Part shown: in pieces, positions 1-6,894 of the stretch
How positions within the stretch are numbered: the first letter of the stretch is position 1
Layout of the letters: each line of letters opens with the position of its first letter
NCBI GenBank assembly: GCA_001791035.1
Contig: MGDX01000008.1
Coordinates: forward strand, 1 to 10,517
Source of the DNA: Candidatus Uhrbacteria bacterium RIFCSPHIGHO2_02_FULL_53_13
GTDB lineage: Bacteria; Patescibacteriota; Patescibacteriia; UBA9934; UBA11717
DNA: 10,517 nucleotides
Direction: 5' to 3'
Notes under the pieces: model-generated
Database searches by the model: none
Told to the model about the DNA's origin: nothing
Seen by the model: the letters and a program-made list of their open reading frames with translations, nothing else
Position numbers and translations under genes: made by a program

Positions 1-69
1 CATTGAGGATTTTTTCTTCCGAAGAGCTAGGAATTCGCCTGTTTCAAGAATGATGGAGTCCTGTTTCAT
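1..69 (-). CDS. N-terminus of an unidentified gene leaving the window at the left edge (partial)
   Basis: A leftward frame opens with ATG at 69-67 and stays open for 23 codons to base 1 (begins MKQDSIILETGEFLALRKKK). The fragment is too short to recognise a family. It is mainly hydrophilic with a Lys/Arg-rich patch at residues 18-21, and no signal peptide is visible. The main support is position: a near-consensus sigma70-type promoter on the same strand (92-119) would start RNA near base 85, leaving a 5' leader of only about 16 nt. No Shine-Dalgarno sequence lies at the usual distance; the only AGGA-like stretch is about 17 nt upstream, at the -10 region. The gene is divergent from the hydrolase gene starting at 160. 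Real coding status depends on sequence beyond the window. Confidence 0.5.
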   Translation of the reverse strand, partial: MKQDSIILETGEFLALRKKKSSM

Positions 70-82
70 AGTGTGATGACTA

Positions 83-130
83 TAGTTCCTTATTATGATG
101 CGTGTGCGTGCTTTGTCAAGTGGATAACCC
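83..130 (-). repeat. Left arm of a 48-bp inverted repeat (promoter-bearing)
   Basis: Read leftward, this stretch matches the rightward stretch 5202-5249 at 45 of 48 positions, and all three differences are transitions. Both begin GGGTTATCCACTTGACAAA and end with AACTA. Similarity stops abruptly on both sides. Each arm contains a TTGACA-16 nt-CATAAT promoter pointing away from the 5.07-kb block 131-5201, and a TTATCCAC octamer resembling a DnaA box directly in front of the -35. Confidence 0.9.
92..119 (-). promoter_or_regulatory. Strong leftward sigma70-type promoter
   Basis: On the minus strand TTGACA (119-114) is followed after 16 nt by CATAAT (97-92). The -35 is perfect and the -10 matches TATAAT at five of six positions. 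It would drive the partial leftward gene at 69. It also lies inside the region that a longer GTG start for the hydrolase gene would have to translate, which argues for the internal start at 160. Confidence 0.75.
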
Positions 131-159
131 CAAGTCACTCGCACAACTCAACAAATCGC

Positions 160-2211
160 ATGTCCTCACCAATCGCAAAACACCTTCTCATCACCTCGTG
201 TACCATCGCGCTTCTTTCTGGCGCCTTGTTTCCGTTTGGCGTTCAAGCATTTCGCGTAGATAATTTTGTGCGCTCGGCGAACCAATTTCTTGTTGCCGGA
301 CCCGATCTCAAAGATAGCGACTGGCCCTCTCTTTCGCGGTTTGATTTGATTGTCCTCCCTGCCGAAGCGCAAAACTTCAATCCAACCGTTGCGCAAGAGT
401 TGCGTTTGCGCAATCCGGATATCATCATTCTCGCTTACGTCCCGACCGTAAGCTACAACGATCGCTACTGGAACGATGCGCTCCACCTCAAGCTCAAAAA
501 TCGCCTCACGCCTCAAATGGAACTGCATAATAGATACGGCGAGCAAGTCAGCATTTGGCCAGAAACGCGCGCGTACAACGTGGCAAACTCCGTGTATCGC
601 GATGTGTACATAGACTATGTGACCAACGAAGTGTACGCCAGCGGATATTGGGACGGCATTTTTCTCGACGAAGTTTCGTCATCCATTTCGTGGGTGGGTA
701 CAACCGATGTGGATCAAAATGGATTTCAAGACGATTCGCGCTTGGCTGATCGTTCATGGAACGAGGGAAATGCGGCGCTGTTCCGATCATTGCGCGAGCG
801 TCTTGGCGATGACGCTATTCTCATTACCAACGGAAGCTCGGAGTCGTCGTATCAGCCGTTTGTCAATGGACGGATGTTTGAAACATTCCCAACCCCATGG
901 GAAGGCCAAGGACGATGGCAAGACTCCATGCGCTTGTTGTTGCGCAATGCGCGAGAAAACAAGAACCCGGATGTGTTTGTTGTCAACAGCAATACGCTCA
1001 ACAGCGGTCAAATCAGCTACGCCAACTTTCGCTTTGGTCTCACGAGCGCCATGCTCGGCGATGCGTTTTTTGGCTATGATTTCGGCGAGCTCTCACACGG
1101 TCAACTATGGATATTCGATGAATACGAGGCGTTTTTAGGACGCGCGGTTGACGTCCCAAAAGACGAATTGCGCGAGCGCGCGAGTTTGCTCACATCGGAG
1201 ATTTATCCGAGCGTGTGGTCGCGAGAATTCCAGGAAGGCCGCGTTGTCGTGAATGCAACATCAGAACCACAAACCATCGAGCTTCTCGAAGACTTTGAAC
1301 GCGTCAACGGCACGCAGGATCGCTCCGTCAACGACGGACGCATTTCGGATGTAGTGACGCTCAATCCGCAGGATGGCGTGGTGCTGTTGCGGCCGATGGA
1401 GGACCTGCTCCATTCGGCATTTGCCAACGGATCATTTGTGCGCCTGTACACCCTCAACGGGCATCGCAACCGTTCCGGATTTTTTGCCTATACAGGCGCC
1501 ACGCTTGGCGGTGACACGGTTGTGCGCGCCGATCTCAATCACGACGGCTTCGACGAAATTGTCACGGCGAACCGCTCACAAGTGCGCATCCACAGTGATT
1601 CCGGTCAGTTACAGCATTTGTTTTATCCGTATAGCGAGGCGTACAAAAGCGGCATCAATTTGGCCGTCGGGGATTTGAACCGAGACGGTACGATGGAGAT
1701 TGTCACCGGCACCAAAGACGGCGGCGGCGCGCATGTTCGCATCTTCAACCATGAGGGCGTGCTCATTCATCCGGGATTTTTCGCGTTCGATAAGGCGTTT
1801 CGCGGCGGAGTGAATGTGGCGGTGGGTGATGTGACCGGCGACGGATTTTTGGAAATTGTGGCAGGCGCCGGCGTTGGCGGAGGACCGCACGTGCGCATCT
1901 TTAATCGCGACGGCGTGCTCATTCATCCCGGATTTTTCGCGTTCGATAAGGCGTTTCGCGGCGGAGTAAATGTGGCGGCAGGCGATGTGACCGGCGACGG
2001 CGTTGCTGATATTATTACCGGGCCCGGGAAAGGCGGTACAGCGACCGTCCGCGTTTTTTCGCAGAGCGGCGCTGTGCTCGTGTCCGAGTTTGAGGCATTT
2101 ACGTCGCGTCAACGCAATGGCGTAAGCGTTGCGGCCGAGGATTTGAACGGCGACGGAATCGCCGAGCTCATGGCTCTCACGACCGACGTGTTTACACTAT
2201 CAGGAAATTAA
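160..2211 (+). CDS. Secreted GHL15-like putative glycoside hydrolase with five C-terminal FG-GAP repeats
   Basis: This 683-residue protein starts at ATG 160, which gives a clean signal peptide: hydrophobic core LLITSCTIALLSGALFPFGV, probable cleavage after VQA at residue 30. Longer starts at 73/76 would translate a promoter and hide the signal. Residues about 31-400 resemble the TIM-barrel hypothetical glycoside hydrolase group GHL15, related to GH114/TM1410-type proteins. Strand-like segments include IIILAYVPTVS (near 92), WDGIFLDEV with D170/E171 as candidate acidic residues, AILITNGSS and FETFPTPW. Five FG-GAP/VCBS-type blades carry Ca2+-loop motifs DLNHDG (458), DLNRDG (505), DVTGDG (557), DVTGDG (609) and DLNGDG (661), spaced 47-52 residues apart. 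Such blades usually bind Ca2+ and sugars or proteins outside the cell. No anchor or sorting signal is visible. Its stop overlaps the next gene's start (TAATG), so the pair is probably co-translated. The substrate is unknown and catalytic activity is inferred only. Confidence 0.85.
   Translation: MSSPIAKHLLITSCTIALLSGALFPFGVQAFRVDNFVRSANQFLVAGPDLKDSDWPSLSRFDLIVLPAEAQNFNPTVAQELRLRNPDIIILAYVPTVSYNDRYWNDALHLKLKNRLTPQMELHNRYGEQVSIWPETRAYNVANSVYRDVYIDYVTNEVYASGYWDGIFLDEVSSSISWVGTTDVDQNGFQDDSRLADRSWNEGNAALFRSLRERLGDDAILITNGSSESSYQPFVNGRMFETFPTPWEGQGRWQDSMRLLLRNARENKNPDVFVVNSNTLNSGQISYANFRFGLTSAMLGDAFFGYDFGELSHGQLWIFDEYEAFLGRAVDVPKDELRERASLLTSEIYPSVWSREFQEGRVVVNATSEPQTIELLEDFERVNGTQDRSVNDGRISDVVTLNPQDGVVLLRPMEDLLHSAFANGSFVRLYTLNGHRNRSGFFAYTGATLGGDTVVRADLNHDGFDEIVTANRSQVRIHSDSGQLQHLFYPYSEAYKSGINLAVGDLNRDGTMEIVTGTKDGGGAHVRIFNHEGVLIHPGFFAFDKAFRGGVNVAVGDVTGDGFLEIVAGAGVGGGPHVRIFNRDGVLIHPGFFAFDKAFRGGVNVAAGDVTGDGVADIITGPGKGGTATVRVFSQSGAVLVSEFEAFTSRQRNGVSVAAEDLNGDGIAELMALTTDVFTLSGN
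1759..2000 (+). repeat. Near-identical 86-bp direct repeat within the FG-GAP blades
   Basis: Bases 1759-1844 and 1915-2000 are identical at 81 of 86 positions, exactly 156 bp (52 codons) apart. Each encodes a LIHPGFFAFDKAFRGGVNVA-type blade leading into GDVTGDG, and only one residue differs (V/A). The other three blades are far more diverged, so these two reflect recent duplication or gene conversion inside the gene. Confidence 0.95.
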
Positions 2212-3926
2212 TGGCTCTTATGGCTTCCCCCGTCGACAAACAATCCAAGCGCGGCGTTGCCATTCGAAGCGGCGTCCATGTCGCGCGCTCTATCGCACGG
2301 CCGATTTCGCTGCGTGTGGAACGACGCTTGCAAAAGCGCGGCTGGAAGCACCGCTTGCTCGATGCCGTTCTTATTTTTCTCGTGTCGGCCGTCGTCATTG
2401 GAGGTCTGATTTGGTTGTTCCGCGCCGATCCAGGACGCCATGTAGAATTTTCTGCCGTGGTTGCTCCGCGCGAAGTGGTGAGCGGCGGCGCCTCTACCCT
2501 TTCCATTTCGTACACAAATAACAGCAAAGAAACGCTCGAAAACGTCACGCTCGCTCTTGCCTATCCCGATTACTTTGTCCTGCAAGGCGTAGACGATCCG
2601 TCATTTGAACAGGCGACAAACACGCTCAAAATTGGCACGCTCGCCCCGGGAGCAAACGGTTTGGTGAAAATCCGCGGCGTCATGTTCGGTAACGTCGGCG
2701 GGACACAGACGTTCGGCTCAACATTAAGCTACGTTTTCGACGATGACCGCACGGGAAGCCGCACTCAATCGTATGCGTTTTCTCCGACGCGGTCAGCTCT
2801 GCGCGTTGAAACCAATCTGCCAAACAAGCTTGTGTCCGGACAGCGCTTGAGCGGCGAAATACGTCTGTTCAACGATGGACCAGTGACGTTCCCAGAGGCA
2901 GCCGTTCATCCTGTGTACCCGGACGGATTCCGTTTGACATCCATATCGACCGACCGCCGCGCCGACAACACATGGATCGTGCCCAAGCTTGACTCGGGCG
3001 AGTCGTTTGCCATTGCATACGAAGGCGTCCTTTCACTTGAAACAGGATCCGATGCCCGCTTTGAATTTGAGCCGTCGTTCGTGTTTGGCGGCGAGCGTTT
3101 TGTGCAAGAACCGTTGTTTGAAACGGTGCAGACGATCGCCTCGCCGTTGCGTGTTTTGCTTGAAGTTGGCGACGTCGCGAGTACAGGGCGTATTCCTGTC
3201 GTGGTGTCGTGGGAAGATCAGAGCGACGTGTCCATAAGTGATGTAACGCTCACGGTGGACGGAGCCGCCAATGCACCAGAATGGCATCTTGAGACGCCCG
3301 TGTTTGCTTCATCGCGCGAAGCCATGCTTATTCCGTCGCGCGCGCTTGGCATAAATCCAATGGTAGAGGTGCGTCCCGAGTTGGCGTTCACGCTCGACGA
3401 AACAGGCGACACGGTACGCGTGCTTGGAAACGTCACCTCATTTAAACTTCAAACGAGCGCTTCAGTGGAATCGTTTGCGCGTTACTTTTCGTCCGCCGGT
3501 GATCAGCTTGGCCGAGGTCCACTCCCGCCGCGCATTGGTGATACGACAATTTATTGGCTCTTTTTGAATGTTTCTGGCACACAAAACGAGTTACGCGACA
3601 CTGTGGTAACAGCGACTCTCCCTGCAGGCGTAGAGTGGATTGATCAACAAAGCATCACGCTCGGCAATTCGATTGTGTTTGAGCCGGGCACGCGCCGTCT
3701 GACATGGCCGCTTGGAACGCTTGCACCGACCGTGGAGAATAGCCGCACTGTTGCCGCGAGCGTTGCCATCGCGTTGACACCTATTGACGCAGAGCGCGGC
3801 ACTGTGCCACTACTGTTGACCAATGTGGCATTGAATGGGTTTGATACGTGGGTTGAAAAATCCGTGTCGTTCCGTGGATCAAACATCACCACGCGAATCA
3901 GCGAAGATAAAGGCGTCGTGAGATAA
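2211..3926 (+). CDS. Single-pass membrane protein with extracytoplasmic Ig/DUF11-like domains
   Basis: This 571-residue protein has a basic cytoplasmic N-terminus (about residues 11-48, many Arg/Lys), one membrane helix at about 51-70 (DAVLIFLVSAVVIGGLIWLF) and a long external part. The external part looks like four beta-sandwich units: about 78-190, 190-310, 310-415 and 415-560. The first contains LSISYTNNSKETLENVTLAL and the last contains LPAGVEW and LTWPLGTLAP, typical of DUF11/CARDB-like adhesion-type domains. A GDQLGRGPLPPR-IGDTTIYW segment near 435-455 recalls proteins I associate with Patescibacteria (memory, not checked). The start ATG at 2211 overlaps the preceding TAA and has AGGA five bases upstream, so translation is coupled to the hydrolase. 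A second ATG at 2220 is possible. The role is not established. A membrane-anchored scaffold or partner for the secreted hydrolase is a reasonable inference. Its last 48 bp overlap the convergent glycosyltransferase gene. Confidence 0.85.
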   Translation: MALMASPVDKQSKRGVAIRSGVHVARSIARPISLRVERRLQKRGWKHRLLDAVLIFLVSAVVIGGLIWLFRADPGRHVEFSAVVAPREVVSGGASTLSISYTNNSKETLENVTLALAYPDYFVLQGVDDPSFEQATNTLKIGTLAPGANGLVKIRGVMFGNVGGTQTFGSTLSYVFDDDRTGSRTQSYAFSPTRSALRVETNLPNKLVSGQRLSGEIRLFNDGPVTFPEAAVHPVYPDGFRLTSISTDRRADNTWIVPKLDSGESFAIAYEGVLSLETGSDARFEFEPSFVFGGERFVQEPLFETVQTIASPLRVLLEVGDVASTGRIPVVVSWEDQSDVSISDVTLTVDGAANAPEWHLETPVFASSREAMLIPSRALGINPMVEVRPELAFTLDETGDTVRVLGNVTSFKLQTSASVESFARYFSSAGDQLGRGPLPPRIGDTTIYWLFLNVSGTQNELRDTVVTATLPAGVEWIDQQSITLGNSIVFEPGTRRLTWPLGTLAPTVENSRTVAASVAIALTPIDAERGTVPLLLTNVALNGFDTWVEKSVSFRGSNITTRISEDKGVVR

Positions 3927-5153
3927 ACCACCTGTGTAACGGGGCCAGGCACCGTTATCTACAGCTCCTGCATAGACAACCATCAGCTTTCGCATGTGCT
4001 CGTCTATAGAAAATTGCGTTTCAAATCTGCGCTTTCCAAGTAGGCCCATGCGCCACGCTTCCTTTGGATCATCGTGCAATCGGCGCATCGCTAAAGCAAG
4101 CTCACTAACGTCACTTGGCGGCACCAAAAATCCCGTTTGACCGTGTACGACCAATTCCGCAAGTCCGCCTGTTCGGCTTGCTATGACCGGCGTTCCGAGC
4201 CCTTGCGGCTCAATCGCCACCATCCCAAACGGCTCCCACCACACAGACGGCACAACCACCGCGCGCGCCTCGCGCATGTGACAGAGCGTCGCCTCGTTAT
4301 CGAGCGCGCCCAAAAAGGATACGTTTGTCATGGCGCCCGCCTGACGTTGCAATTTCTGCCTATCAGGTCCATCGCCGATAATCTCAACCGAAATTCCTGT
4401 TTTGCGCGCCGCTTCAATCAATATCTCTACCCCTTTCGTTTTGTGTAACCGCCCTGCAAACACCATCTTTCCGTTGTCCTCTTGCGGTTTTTTATCCTCC
4501 CCCTTTAAATCTACGACGTAAGGAATAACGGTCCCGCGGTCTCCGTGCCATCCTTTGAATTTGAACAAGTCCTGCACGAAGCGCGCCGTAAATATCAGCC
4601 GATCAATGTTTTTTTCATACACACCGAGCGTCTTATGAAACGCAAACGCGGATGCGGCTATGGCGCTAGCCACATACGAATCCTTCACGCCGCGCCGACG
4701 AACAACGCTCCAAAATGATCCGACGCGATCAATTCCATGCGCATCAAACAGCGAGTAGTTTGCCGAAAGCATGCCATAGTCGTGCACATGCGCTACCACT
4801 GGAATCTTTGCCTCATGGAGCACGGGTAATACCGACGGCGACATCTGCGTATAGATGTTGTGCACGTGTGCGATGTCCGGTCGCCATGCGCGAAGCAGTT
4901 CCCGAAGCGCACGTTGTGCCTCTAGTGACCACACCATGCGGCCGATGGTTCGCGGAGCATCCAACAAATGAAGCTGTTCCGTTTGCACGTTGGAAATACA
5001 AACCGGATGATGATCCGGAATGTTTTTTGAGTGCTCCACCGAAAACACTCGAACCTCATGCCCTCTACGCACGAGCGCATCGGCGAGCCAAATAGCGTAT
5101 CGGTCGGCTCCTCCGCGGCGATACCAATACTTGTTTATGATGAGGATTTTCAT
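3879..5153 (-). CDS. GT4-family glycosyltransferase
   Basis: This is a 424-residue GT-B enzyme that would transfer a sugar from a nucleotide-sugar donor, probably at the inner membrane during surface glycan assembly. The N-terminal domain has the GT4 opening (INKYWYRRGGADRYAIWLAD) and HVHNIYTQ plus HVHDYGMLS strands. The C-terminal domain starts at VFAGRLHKTKGVE, then has IIGDGPD, and shows the retaining EX7E motif E307-PFGMVAI-E315 followed by GTPVIASRTGGLAE and GFLVPP. I chose ATG 5153 because MKILIINKYW is the standard family N-terminus; a TTG 39 bp upstream adds unrelated residues. No good Shine-Dalgarno is seen. The last 26 residues (399-424) are unusual: they are read from a REP-like palindrome (3937-3957) and then from the antisense of the neighbouring gene's 3' end. 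Family assignment is firm; the acceptor and sugar cannot be told. Confidence 0.93.
   Translation of the reverse strand: MKILIINKYWYRRGGADRYAIWLADALVRRGHEVRVFSVEHSKNIPDHHPVCISNVQTEQLHLLDAPRTIGRMVWSLEAQRALRELLRAWRPDIAHVHNIYTQMSPSVLPVLHEAKIPVVAHVHDYGMLSANYSLFDAHGIDRVGSFWSVVRRRGVKDSYVASAIAASAFAFHKTLGVYEKNIDRLIFTARFVQDLFKFKGWHGDRGTVIPYVVDLKGEDKKPQEDNGKMVFAGRLHKTKGVEILIEAARKTGISVEIIGDGPDRQKLQRQAGAMTNVSFLGALDNEATLCHMREARAVVVPSVWWEPFGMVAIEPQGLGTPVIASRTGGLAELVVHGQTGFLVPPSDVSELALAMRRLHDDPKEAWRMGLLGKRRFETQFSIDEHMRKLMVVYAGAVDNGAWPRYTGGLSHDAFIFADSRGDV
3937..3957 (-). repeat. REP-like palindrome inside the glycosyltransferase C-terminus
   Basis: The minus strand reads TAACGGTGCCTGGCCCCGTT plus a final A. 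It folds into a hairpin with nine of ten paired positions around a central T; the outer six pairs are perfect and there is one T/C mismatch. The GGTGCCTGGCACC-type core resembles the REP elements mobilised by RAYT transposases in several phyla (from memory). No U-tract follows on either strand, so a terminator role is unlikely. Confidence 0.6.
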
Positions 5154-5201
5154 GAGTGAGTGTTGAACAACATCTAAAGCGGTTGTGAACAATGTTCTTT
5201 T

Positions 5202-5249
5202 GGGTTATCCACTTGACAAAACACGTACACGCATCATAATAAGAAACTA
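5202..5249 (+). repeat. Right arm of the 48-bp inverted repeat (promoter-bearing)
   Basis: This is the partner of the leftward copy at 83-130, identical at 45 of 48 positions, with the transitions at 5221, 5226 and 5244. It lies 49 bp upstream of the glycosyltransferase start and points away from it. Because both promoter hexamers are fully conserved while the only changes are in spacer or flank, the promoter itself may be what selection keeps. Confidence 0.9.
5213..5240 (+). promoter_or_regulatory. Strong rightward sigma70-type promoter without an obvious gene
   Basis: TTGACA (5213-5218) and CATAAT (5235-5240) are separated by 16 nt, identical in layout to the copy at 92-119. Transcription would start near 5247. 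No rightward gene follows; an intrinsic terminator ends about 33 nt later and the next gene is on the opposite strand. Confidence 0.7.
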
Positions 5250-5257
5250 GTGAGCTT

Positions 5258-5279
5258 GCCCGCCCTGGGCGGGCTTTTT
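5258..5279 (+). terminator. Intrinsic terminator for rightward transcription
   Basis: GCCCGCCC (5258-5265) pairs perfectly with GGGCGGGC (5267-5274), directly followed by five T (5275-5279). On the minus strand the hairpin is followed by AAGCTC, not by T, so it is polar and would not efficiently stop the leftward polymerase-family transcript from 6844. It stops RNA from the promoter at 5213-5240 almost at once. Confidence 0.85.
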
Positions 5280-5299
5280 GTTATGAGGGTTTTGAAATC

Positions 5300-6844
5300 T
5301 TACGTTCGAGTACGCGTGATGAGCACTTTTTCGCGACTTCCAAGCGTGAGCATCAGCGCCGCCCACACCCATAGATACGGCGCGAGCGTGCGGATTTCCA
5401 AAAACGTTGCCAGCGACGCATTCACCGCCACCGCCACCGCCACGCCCACGTATCCCGCACCCACCGCGCGCGTCAGCGATGATTTCCCGTGTCGCGCCAC
5501 GCGCACGCCAAGCGCCAACAACGCCAGATACATCCACGCGTACAGCAACAACCCAAGCGTTCCCGTTTCGCCCCACAAACTCATCCAGTTGTTGTCGATA
5601 TACCCTTCCGTGCCGTACACACCAAACGGCAAGCCTACCGCATCGTACACACGCGTGTTCCCGAGCGCCGCCACGGCGCCTCCGCCATACTGCGCCGGTC
5701 CCCAGCCAAATAAAAACGGCACTGCGCCATGCAAAACCACTGTCCGGGGCGTATGAAGAATCCAAAACACGCGCCCAAGTCCGTAGTACTCCCCGCGAAA
5801 TCGTTCGTACGAAAACGCCTCAAAAAATCGTTCTACGACCGTTTGCCGTGGTACATCCGAGAGAGTCTTTTGAATACCGCTAAATCCAAGAATGCTCGCG
5901 AACACCACGCCTGCAACAACAGCGCCATACAACACGCGCTTGTCTTTGCGCACCCATCCAACGGCAAGCGCACCCAAAATCAAACCGAACCACGCCGAGC
6001 GGCTATACGTGAGCAAGAGCGTCGGCAATCCCAATGCCGCCAACCACCCAAGCCACTTCCACTCCGGTTGTTTATCCGATTCATACACAAACGCCATCAC
6101 CAAAAGAAGCACGAACGCTAAAAACGTGCCCATGCGATCGTAGCGGCCAAACGTGCCAAACACGCGCTGGCCAGGATCCCAAAACTGAACCGTGCCCTCG
6201 GTGAGTTGAATGTCGCCGAATGTTCGACGCTCTGACGGAAGCAAAAACGCGTCCAACTCTCCGCCAGACAGCGCTTGCGCTATGCCAACGAGTGATTGCA
6301 GTAAAAGCATCGCGCACAACGCCATCATCACATACTTCACCCAAAACCGACGTGGGTAGCGATAGAACACGACGAAAAAGAGTAAGACGAATCGAATGAT
6401 TTGCCGCAGACCGAGCACCGCGTCCACAACCGGAATCGTATTGAGCACAACGGACACGCCGATCATCAAGAGAAAAAGCACAAACGGAACATCGATGGCA
6501 GAAAACCGCCGTTTGAATCGACCCGTGATGAGTCCGACAATCACCACCGCCACCAATACATAAATCAGCAATTCGGACGCGTAACGCGCAAAAACATACA
6601 CGTCGTCGTGGATAAATTTGAGGATGAACGGCTCCAGCGGCCACCAAACAAGCAGAAAGAGTACTGTCCACATGGGTTCTTTCCATGTCAGGTACACGGC
6701 GAGCATTGCGGCGGCGGCGGCAACGAGAAACCAGGGCGACGTGAGAATAGCCGCAAGCAACAACAAAACTCCTGCCGCGACAATCGCAAACAGCCATCGC
6801 TGGTGTTGATTGGAGGAAAGCGGATCGTGCGGCAGAAATGGCAT
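5300..6844 (-). CDS. O-antigen polymerase/ligase family integral membrane protein (Wzy_C-like)
   Basis: This 514-residue protein has about 12-13 hydrophobic helices. It shows the Wzy_C/O-antigen ligase hallmark LLLTYSRSAWFGLILGALA at about 275-295 (R282), between two long external segments. The second segment contains GWGPAQYGGG and DNNWMSLWGETGTLGLLLY, a usual C-terminal feature of this superfamily. Members polymerise lipid-linked glycan units or transfer finished glycan or sugars to lipid or protein acceptors on the outer face of the cytoplasmic membrane. Wzy, WaaL and PglL-like roles cannot be separated by sequence alone. I place the start at ATG 6844; an upstream GTG at 6880 lies inside a dispersed repeat and beyond the -10 box. 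The gene for a GT4 enzyme lies downstream on the same strand after a 146-bp gap containing opposing signals, so one shared operon is uncertain. Helix count was made by eye. Confidence 0.9.
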   Translation of the reverse strand: MPFLPHDPLSSNQHQRWLFAIVAAGVLLLLAAILTSPWFLVAAAAAMLAVYLTWKEPMWTVLFLLVWWPLEPFILKFIHDDVYVFARYASELLIYVLVAVVIVGLITGRFKRRFSAIDVPFVLFLLMIGVSVVLNTIPVVDAVLGLRQIIRFVLLFFVVFYRYPRRFWVKYVMMALCAMLLLQSLVGIAQALSGGELDAFLLPSERRTFGDIQLTEGTVQFWDPGQRVFGTFGRYDRMGTFLAFVLLLVMAFVYESDKQPEWKWLGWLAALGLPTLLLTYSRSAWFGLILGALAVGWVRKDKRVLYGAVVAGVVFASILGFSGIQKTLSDVPRQTVVERFFEAFSYERFRGEYYGLGRVFWILHTPRTVVLHGAVPFLFGWGPAQYGGGAVAALGNTRVYDAVGLPFGVYGTEGYIDNNWMSLWGETGTLGLLLYAWMYLALLALGVRVARHGKSSLTRAVGAGYVGVAVAVAVNASLATFLEIRTLAPYLWVWAALMLTLGSREKVLITRTRT

Positions 6845-6855
6845 AGGATAGGATA

Positions 6856-6864
6856 AGTATAGCA
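6856..6864 (-). promoter_or_regulatory. Extended -10 promoter of the polymerase/ligase gene
   Basis: On the minus strand TGCTATACT (6864-6856) matches the extended -10 form TGnTATAAT except for one base. No convincing -35 lies 16-18 nt upstream. Only 11 nt (TATCCTATCCT) separate it from the ATG at 6844, so the transcript would have a leader of about 4 nt with no room for a Shine-Dalgarno site. Confidence 0.5.
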
Positions 6865-6869
6865 GACAA

Positions 6870-6894
6870 GATTGCTTCACTACGTTCGCAATGA
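6870..6894. repeat. Dispersed ATTGCTTC...GCAATGA repeat
   Basis: The plus strand reads GATTGCTTCACTACGTTCGC followed by AATGA; ATTGC and GCAAT form the ends of a short hairpin. It belongs, from memory, to the widespread intergenic family whose minus-strand form is CATTGCGAGCGAAGCGAAGC plus AATC. In spurious translations this family gives CERSEAI-like peptides, as one shadow frame here does. It abuts the -10 region of the polymerase/ligase gene and runs into the hairpin at 6892. Confidence 0.6.

Noticed and set aside
73..159. Longer GTG/ATG start for the hydrolase gene (29 extra residues)
   Set aside because: The extra codons run through the inverted-repeat promoter, give a non-signal N-terminus and bury a good signal peptide that begins at ATG 160.
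5154..5192. TTG start adding 13 residues to the glycosyltransferase
   Set aside because: The added residues do not fit the GT4 N-terminus, while MKILIINKYW at 5153 is the expected first strand.
5187..5197. GAACAATGTTC palindrome upstream of the glycosyltransferase as an operator
   Set aside because: Five-base arms are too short to distinguish from chance and there is no second copy or nearby regulator gene.
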